Below are positions 58,820-64,000 of a stretch of DNA of 64,000 nt, in pieces. The notes beneath the pieces were generated by a model. That model was not told the origin of the DNA. It saw only the letters and a list, made by a program, of their open reading frames with translations, and did not search any database. Made by a program: the position numbers and the translations under genes. This stretch comes from Streptomyces griseoincarnatus (GTDB lineage Bacteria; Actinomycetota; Actinomycetes; Streptomycetales; Streptomycetaceae): contig BMTH01000009.1 in the NCBI GenBank assembly GCA_014649575.1, forward strand, positions 280,666 through 344,665, in the 5' to 3' direction. The first letter of the stretch is position 1. Each line of letters opens with the position of its first letter.

Positions 58820-61800
58820 TCAGTCGAACCAGCGGTCCCTGGCCAGTTCCTCCGTCCGCGACGGGTCCTCCAGCAGCGCCGCCACCTCGAACCGCCGCGG
58901 CCACTGCCCCGCGGCCCAGGCGAGGCCCGCGGCGACGCCCTCCAGGGTCGCCGCGTGCAGCACCCCGTCGTCGGTGAGGCGCCAGTCGATCTCCACGCCG
59001 TCCACGACGAGTTCGTCGTGCTCGACGTAGGACTCCGGGGTCCGCGGGCCCAGCAGGACCCGTACCGGCTCCGGCACCTCGTGCTCCGTGCCCTCGGAGT
59101 CCACCCGGCCGGTGACGGACTCGCTGAGGCGGCGCACCTGGAACAGTTCCGCGAGTTCGGCGGCCCGGGCCGGGCGGACCGGGAGCAGCGGTACCCCGGA
59201 GGTGAACGGCAGCAGGTCCGGCGAGTCGACGACCACCGCCTCGGAGGCGTCCACCACCTCCACCCGCCCGTCGACGACCGCGCGCAGCTCGTCCGGCAGG
59301 GTCACCTGCTCGGGGTCCAGCTCCGCCAACGCCCCGTACAGCCCGTGCAGCTGCGCCGCCGTGACCGGCCGGTCCGGGTCGGCGAGGCGTTCCAGCAGTT
59401 CGGCCGCCCCGCCCGGCTCGTCGAGCAGCGCCGCGACCGACGTGCGCACGCCGAGCGCCCGCAGCACCTGCTCGTCGTCAAAGCCGGTCGCGTCGGCCTC
59501 GTCGTACAGGCCGCGCAGCAGCGGGTCGCCGCCCGCCGCGCGCAGTCCGGCCGGGCGGCGCCCGCCGAGCACGGGGTGGCCTCGCAACCACCAAGCCGAG
59601 TAGGGCCGTACGGTCTCGTGGGTGCCGTCGTGGAGCAGGATCCGCACCGGTTCCACCAGCGCGTCCCGCAACGGGGGCCGGGAGAGCAGGGCGAGCGCCT
59701 GCGGCCAGCGGTCGTCGTCCACCAGGTCCAGATCGCGTACGGCGACGATCTCGGTGGCGACGGGCGGGACAGGGGCGTCGGGGAAGCGGTCGAGGATGTC
59801 CTCGGCCCACACGTCGACGGCGTCCAGCAGCCCCGGGTCGTCCGGCTCCGCGTAGTCGCTCTCGCGCGGCTCCAGCTCGTCCGGGTCGAGGACGACGTCG
59901 GTGGCCCGCACCAGCGCGAAGTCGACCAGCACCCCGCACGCGGCCAGCGGCTGCTCGCCCCACTTCCCGGCGAGGTCCACGTCCACGGCGGCCAGCTCGC
60001 CCTCCCGCATGACCCGTGCGAAGGGGCCGCCGGGGAAGACGAGTTCGCAGGCCGGGGAGAGTTCGCCGTCCTCGTCGGGCAGGGCGAGCGCGCCCAGCCA
60101 GGGCTCGTCGCCGGGTTCCAGGCCCGCGTCCCGTGCCAGCGTCAGGACGGCCTCGGCGAGTTCGTCGGCGTCGAGGACGTCCTCCTCCCAGTTCACCCCG
60201 CCCTCGTCGTCGAGGGACGCGGCGACGGCGGCCCGCACCTGCGGCGTGGTGAGCACGGCGCGGGGGGTCGCGGGCAGCGCGCCCAGCTTCTCCAGCAGCG
60301 GGTGCGCGGCGTCCGGGTGGGCGACCTTCAGGCCGAGCCGGGCCAGCAGCTCGGCGTCGAGGGTGGCGTCCGGGGTGGGCAGCAGCACCTGCCGGGGGCC
60401 GATGGTCGTCCTGCGGTCGGCCAGCGGCACCGGGAGTCCGGTGAGCCGGTCGGGGTCGACGCCGGCGAGGCTGTCGTAGAGCCGCCGCCACCAGTCGGGG
60501 GACTTCTCCAGGCCGGCGAGCCGGTCGACCGCGTCGGTCAGCGGCACCCGCGCGACCCCGAGACCGCGCAGCTCGGCGCGCCGTTCCAGACCGGCGGGCA
60601 GCAGCGTGGGCAGCACCTCCGCCAGCACCCGTACGGTGTCGGCGCCCGCGCCCTCGACGATCTCGGCGTCGCGCGGGCGCAGCGCCTCGGGCAGCTCGGA
60701 GTCGTCGTCGGCGACGGGCGCGGCGGCGGGCGGCAGGAAGGCGGTACGCGGCAGCCGCTCCAGGATCGCCGCGCGCAGGGCGCCGTCCAGCTCGCCCTTG
60801 CCGAGCGGACCGGGCACGAGATCGATGGCGCCGGCGGTCACCGGGCGCCAGTCGGCGAGGAGTCCGGCGTAGGCGTCGGCGGCGCGCTGCACGAGGAAGT
60901 CGGTGAGGGCGCCGGGAGCGGCGTGCCGGCGGGTGGAGTCCAGCGGCAGGGAGGCGATGAGCAGGGCGGGGACGCCGAGCGGCTCGTCGCTGGGGGTGGG
61001 CGCGTGCACGACGGGGGCGGTACGCGGCCGGGCGGGTGCGCCGTCGGGGCCGACGGGGACGGCCCAGGTGACCGACCAGTGCGGGCGCAGCCGCTCCTCG
61101 ACGGGCCGGTCGGCGAGCAGCTCGGGGGTGAGGGCGCCGTGCGCGGCGGCGGTGCGCCAGCGGGTGACGCCGTCGCGGGAGTCGGTCACCACGGTCAGGT
61201 CGCCGTCGGTGCTCCGGCTCAGCGTGCGGGGCGCGTCGTCGCCGGTCTCGACGACGACCTCCTCAAGACCGGGCAGGGCGAGCAGCAGCGCGTCGTCGAC
61301 GGCGTGCAGCAGCCGCTCGGCGAGGTCGGCGGCGGCGGTGTCGCGCAGGGGCAGGATGACGGCCGTGTCGTACGGGTCGGGGGCGGTGCCCTCGGCGGCG
61401 AAGGGGAGCCGCAGCAGCGGTACGTGCCCGTCGCGGCGGCGGATCTCGTCGCCGAGGCCGAGGCTGTGCCGGGCGGTGTCCCGCGCGAGGTCCCGCGCCT
61501 CGGCGAGCGACCAGCGCACCCCGCCGTGCCGGCCGACGACGGCGGGCTCGTCGGTGACGGCGAGCACGGCGGCGAAGCCGACGCCGAACCGTCCCACGGC
61601 CCGGTCGGGGGCGTCCCGCTTGGCGGAGGCGCGCAGCGTGGACAGCGACTCGACACCGGCCGCGTCCAGCGGGGCGCCGGTGTTCGCGGCGACGAGGACG
61701 CCGTCGCGGAGGGTGAGCCGGAGGCGGCCGGGCACGCCGGCCCGGGCGGCGGCGTCGGCGGCGTTCTGCGCCAGCTCGACGACGAGCCGGTCCCGGTAGC

Positions 61801-61945
61801 CGCCGAGGACGAGGTCCTCCTCGGCGTTGGCGTCCTCGCGGAACCGGGCGGGACTGGTGGCCCAGGCGTCCAGGACCCCGCGCCGCAGACGCGCCGTACC
61901 GAACGGGTCGGCACCCTCGGCGGCGGGCCGCACGAACTTGCTCAC
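58820..61945 (-). CDS. Hsp90/sacsin-like GHKL ATPase protein, 1041 aa
   Basis: The N-terminal ~200 residues carry a Bergerat ATP-binding fold: N-box with Glu57 and Asn61 (VVELAQNAADAA), VAANTGAPLD where DNG is usual, and GRFGVGFAAVL (118-128). The remaining ~840 residues have no domain I recognise and are rich in Asp/Glu/Arg and Leu. Similar proteins in Streptomyces are annotated as sacsin N-terminal ATPase-like or Hsp90-like. Possible chaperone or DNA/protein remodeller; not established. GTG at 61945, with GAGGAGA about 8 nt before; the in-frame ATG at 61960 lies in this SD. Confidence 0.8.
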   Translation of the reverse strand: MSKFVRPAAEGADPFGTARLRRGVLDAWATSPARFREDANAEEDLVLGGYRDRLVVELAQNAADAAARAGVPGRLRLTLRDGVLVAANTGAPLDAAGVESLSTLRASAKRDAPDRAVGRFGVGFAAVLAVTDEPAVVGRHGGVRWSLAEARDLARDTARHSLGLGDEIRRRDGHVPLLRLPFAAEGTAPDPYDTAVILPLRDTAAADLAERLLHAVDDALLLALPGLEEVVVETGDDAPRTLSRSTDGDLTVVTDSRDGVTRWRTAAAHGALTPELLADRPVEERLRPHWSVTWAVPVGPDGAPARPRTAPVVHAPTPSDEPLGVPALLIASLPLDSTRRHAAPGALTDFLVQRAADAYAGLLADWRPVTAGAIDLVPGPLGKGELDGALRAAILERLPRTAFLPPAAAPVADDDSELPEALRPRDAEIVEGAGADTVRVLAEVLPTLLPAGLERRAELRGLGVARVPLTDAVDRLAGLEKSPDWWRRLYDSLAGVDPDRLTGLPVPLADRRTTIGPRQVLLPTPDATLDAELLARLGLKVAHPDAAHPLLEKLGALPATPRAVLTTPQVRAAVAASLDDEGGVNWEEDVLDADELAEAVLTLARDAGLEPGDEPWLGALALPDEDGELSPACELVFPGGPFARVMREGELAAVDVDLAGKWGEQPLAACGVLVDFALVRATDVVLDPDELEPRESDYAEPDDPGLLDAVDVWAEDILDRFPDAPVPPVATEIVAVRDLDLVDDDRWPQALALLSRPPLRDALVEPVRILLHDGTHETVRPYSAWWLRGHPVLGGRRPAGLRAAGGDPLLRGLYDEADATGFDDEQVLRALGVRTSVAALLDEPGGAAELLERLADPDRPVTAAQLHGLYGALAELDPEQVTLPDELRAVVDGRVEVVDASEAVVVDSPDLLPFTSGVPLLPVRPARAAELAELFQVRRLSESVTGRVDSEGTEHEVPEPVRVLLGPRTPESYVEHDELVVDGVEIDWRLTDDGVLHAATLEGVAAGLAWAAGQWPRRFEVAALLEDPSRTEELARDRWFD

Positions 61946-62043
61946 GTTGACTCTCCTCATCGGGCCCTGATCTGCGTGAGGTCGAAGGTACCGCTCCGCG
62001 ACACCCCGGGGACGCGGTGTCCGGGAGGCCGCCCGTCGAGTGG

Positions 62044-63306
62044 ATGATCAGCACTGTGCTGCTCGAGTCGCTGTCCGTCGCCGCGCTGGCCGTGGTGCTG
62101 GTGTGTGCCGTCGTCCGTCCCTTCCGCTGGCCGGAGGCAGCGTTCGCGGTGCCCGCCGCCGGGGTGGTGGTCGCGACGGGCGCGATCACCACGGACGCCG
62201 TGTGGGAGGAGGCGGAGCGGCTCGGCCCGGTGATCGGATTCCTCGCCGCCGTCCTGGTGCTGGCCAAGCTGTGCGACGAGGAGGGCCTCTTCCACGCGTG
62301 CGGCACCTGGATGGCCCGCTGGTCGCGCCACCGCCCGCGCCGGCTGCTGGGCGCGGTGTTCGCGCTGGCGTCGCTGATCACGGCGGTGCTCAGCCTCGAT
62401 GCGACGGTGGTGCTGCTGACGCCGGTCGTGTTCGCCACCGCGACCCGCATGGGCGCCCGCCCCGCCCCGCACGTGTACGCGGGCGCGCACCTGTCCAACA
62501 CGGCGTCCCTGCTGCTGCCGGTGTCCAACCTGACGAACCTGCTCGCGTTCACCGCGACCGGCCTGACCTTCACGCGGTTCGCGCTGCTGATGCTGCTGCC
62601 GTGGCTGGCGGCGATCGCCGTGGAGTACGTCGTCTTCCGCCGCTTCTTCGCCGCCGACCTCGCGGCGGGACCCACCGCGCCGGACACGGCGGACGACCCG
62701 GTGGAGATGCCGCTGTTCGCGCTGGTCACGGTGGCGGCGACGCTCGCCGGGTTCGCGGTGACGTCCGCCGTCGGGATCGACCCGGCGTGGGCGGCGGCGG
62801 CCGGGGCGGGCGTGATGGCGGTACGGGCCCTGACGCGCCGCCGTACCAGCGTCGTCCGGCTGCTGCGTGCCGTGGACCTGCCGTTCCTGGCGTTCGTGCT
62901 GGCGCTGGGCGTGGTCGTGCGGGCGGTGCTGGACCAGGGTCTCGGCGACGCGCTGGACGCGGTCCTGCCCGACGGCACCGGGCTGCTGTCCCTGCTGGCG
63001 GTCGCCGCGCTGGCGGCCCTGCTGGCCAACCTGATCAACAACCTGCCCGCCGTGCTCGCCCTGGTCCCGCTGGCCGCGCCGTCCGGCCCCGGCGCGGTCC
63101 TCGCGGTCCTGCTCGGCGTGAACATCGGCCCGAACCTCACCTACGCGGGCTCGCTCGCCACCCTGCTGTGGCGGCGCATCGTCCACCACCACGAGCACGA
63201 GGTGAGCCTGGCGCGCTTCACCCTGCTCGGGCTGGCCACGGTCCCGGCCGCGCTCGTGGTGTCCACGGCCGCCCTCTGGCTGTCGCTCGAACTGTTCGGC
63301 ACCTGA
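62044..63306 (+). CDS. ArsB/SLC13-type permease
   Basis: 420 residues with ~11 helices. SLDATVVLLTPVVFATATRMG and AHLSNTASLLLPVSNLTNLL, then ANLINNLPAVLAL and NIGPNLTYAGSLATLLWRR, are the two inverted-repeat signatures of ArsB/CitM-like transporters. It may export arsenite or carry dicarboxylates; no ars genes are near, so the substrate is open. A GTG at 62017 is an alternative start. Confidence 0.85.
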   Translation: MISTVLLESLSVAALAVVLVCAVVRPFRWPEAAFAVPAAGVVVATGAITTDAVWEEAERLGPVIGFLAAVLVLAKLCDEEGLFHACGTWMARWSRHRPRRLLGAVFALASLITAVLSLDATVVLLTPVVFATATRMGARPAPHVYAGAHLSNTASLLLPVSNLTNLLAFTATGLTFTRFALLMLLPWLAAIAVEYVVFRRFFAADLAAGPTAPDTADDPVEMPLFALVTVAATLAGFAVTSAVGIDPAWAAAAGAGVMAVRALTRRRTSVVRLLRAVDLPFLAFVLALGVVVRAVLDQGLGDALDAVLPDGTGLLSLLAVAALAALLANLINNLPAVLALVPLAAPSGPGAVLAVLLGVNIGPNLTYAGSLATLLWRRIVHHHEHEVSLARFTLLGLATVPAALVVSTAALWLSLELFGT

Positions 63307-63656
63307 GCAGCGGCCCTGCGGCGCCGAATACGGAGACCCACACCACATTCACGTAAGGCCCTCGGTGACATGCTCCACAGGGCCCGACGGGTGTACTACC
63401 CGGAATAGTGAAGAAATGCCCGATTTCAAATCGGACATAAGGGGCATTAGCCTGACCGATCGGCTTGAAATGGCGGTTTTGCCCCCTCTGAGGGGCTCCG
63501 TCAAGAGACGTGCATCTCATGCCCTATGTACGACGTTTCGTCGTAGGTCACACCTTTGCGGCATTTGGCCGGGGGCGGTTACCAAGGAACAGCCATCACG
63601 GCACGGACCCCGTTCCGCCGATGGCATCCCCCCGTCCCCTCCCCCATGAGGTTTCG
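63307..63656. other. Regulatory leader region of the M23 peptidase
   Basis: 350 bp without a gene. It holds palindromes CCGATTT-C-AAATCGG (63420-63434) and TACGACG-ttt-CGTCGTA (63529-63545), and a GCCCC-ctctga-GGGGC hairpin (63481-63496). A TAGCCT -10-like hexamer follows the first palindrome. I looked for the c-di-AMP (ydaO) riboswitch that often precedes Streptomyces cell-wall hydrolase genes and did not see its conserved cores. Confidence 0.45.
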
Positions 63657-64000
63657 ATGTTCGAGCGCGTCACGTCCCGTTTCCCCCGTATGACCGTCAC
63701 CCGCACCCGCGCCGCCGTCATGGCAGCCGGTCTGGGCTCCACGGCCGTCCTGGGAGCCGGGGTCGCGGTCGCCGCCTCCGGCAACTCCGCCGCGTCCGGC
63801 ACCGCCACGTCGGTCCAGGCGCAGGCCGCCGCACAGGCCGAGGCCGCGAAGACGCAGGCCGTGAAGTCCTCCGCGGTGAAGAAGGCGACCGAGGCCGCCA
63901 AGAAGTCCACCGCGTCCTGGGTCTCCCCGGTCAAGAGCTACAAGCTGTCGGCGAGCTTCGCGCAGAACGGCGGCATGTGGGCGCACAAGCACTCCGGCCA
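63657..64000 (+). CDS. M23-type peptidase, N-terminal part
   Basis: First ~114 residues before the window ends. A long basic N-region and hydrophobic core (TRTRAAVMAAGLGSTAVLGAGVAVAASG) form a secretion signal; a Lys/Ala-rich segment follows, then SPVKSYKLSASFAQNGGMWAHKHSG, the start of a LytM/M23 metallopeptidase domain whose first zinc-ligand His is in HKHSGQD-type context. It would cut peptidoglycan cross-bridges. ATG with GAGG 6 nt upstream. Confidence 0.85.
   Translation, partial: MFERVTSRFPRMTVTRTRAAVMAAGLGSTAVLGAGVAVAASGNSAASGTATSVQAQAAAQAEAAKTQAVKSSAVKKATEAAKKSTASWVSPVKSYKLSASFAQNGGMWAHKHSG

Noticed and set aside
58784..62047. 1087-codon plus-strand frame over the Hsp90-like gene
   Set aside because: Antisense shadow with Gly/Val/Arg-rich low complexity; the minus-strand protein has a coherent ATPase fold.
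63307..63656. c-di-AMP (ydaO) riboswitch before the M23 peptidase
   Set aside because: Expected from related Streptomyces genes, but the conserved sequence cores were not found by eye.

Overview
The window is chromosomal DNA from a Streptomyces species. The GC content is very high with strong third-position GC bias, GTG starts and 4-nt stop/start overlaps are common, and several genes are Streptomyces hallmarks: a conservon, the iron regulator DmdR1, a dre-type DasR site, and short scattered intergenic repeats. From memory, gene order matches (inverted) the S. coelicolor block around SCO4366 (serC), SCO4383 (cinnamate/4-coumarate:CoA ligase), SCO4388 (citrate synthase), SCO4393 (SIS protein NagS) and SCO4394 (dmdR1). 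There are no rRNA or tRNA genes, IS elements, prophage or CRISPR arrays that I can see. It reads as core-like chromosome with small accessory patches.

Layout. 1-8.1 kb: a partial Pro/Gln-rich membrane protein, a HTH/TPR regulator, a degenerate prim-pol-like protein, an ABC exporter pair and two alpha/beta hydrolases. 8.6-15.4 kb: dmdR1, a SIS-domain amino-sugar enzyme behind a DasR site, a PAS/GAF protein, a structured intergenic region with a candidate small RNA and a 12-codon ORF, citrate synthase, pdxH and a VapBC-type toxin-antitoxin pair. 15.4-25.6 kb: one long leftward catabolic operon (TIGR03084 protein, AtuA, carboxyltransferase, biotin carboxylase, acyl-CoA dehydrogenase, AMP-ligase, enoyl-CoA hydratase, TetR). 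It encodes a complete activation, dehydrogenation, carboxylation and hydration route for a 3-methyl-branched or isoprenoid acid. 25.7-31.5 kb: a decayed antitoxin gene, a DUF6247/RelE-like pair, an EamA exporter, a Nudix hydrolase, a Mrr nuclease-TerD fusion and a VOC protein. 31.5-34.4 kb: a large FAD/Fe-S D-2-hydroxyacid dehydrogenase.

34.6-41.0 kb is a complete conservon: cvnA-cvnB-cvnC-cvnD plus two cytochrome P450s. The first P450 lacks the EXXR motif, the second is canonical (CYP157/CYP154-like pair). All six genes overlap or are translationally coupled. 41.1-49.9 kb: serC, a DrrAB-like ABC exporter with a divergent TetR and two operators, a secreted beta-propeller protein, a GDSL hydrolase, two Uma2-family paralogues with duplicated upstream regions, an aldo/keto reductase, a 2'-5' RNA ligase and a 29-residue membrane peptide. 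49.9-64.0 kb: MarR-MFS operon, an orphan ribbon-helix-helix protein, an AzgA-type purine permease, DUF2530, a CtpE-like P-type ATPase, an NhaA-thioredoxin fusion, a 1041-residue Hsp90-like ATPase, an ArsB/SLC13-type permease, and the start of an M23 peptidase.

Regulatory signals are unusually legible. About ten genes have a TANNNT-like -10 hexamer 6-7 nt before the start codon, so they are probably leaderless. Many convergent gene pairs share perfect inverted-repeat terminators. All functional statements rest on reading motifs and recollection of families; no search was run.
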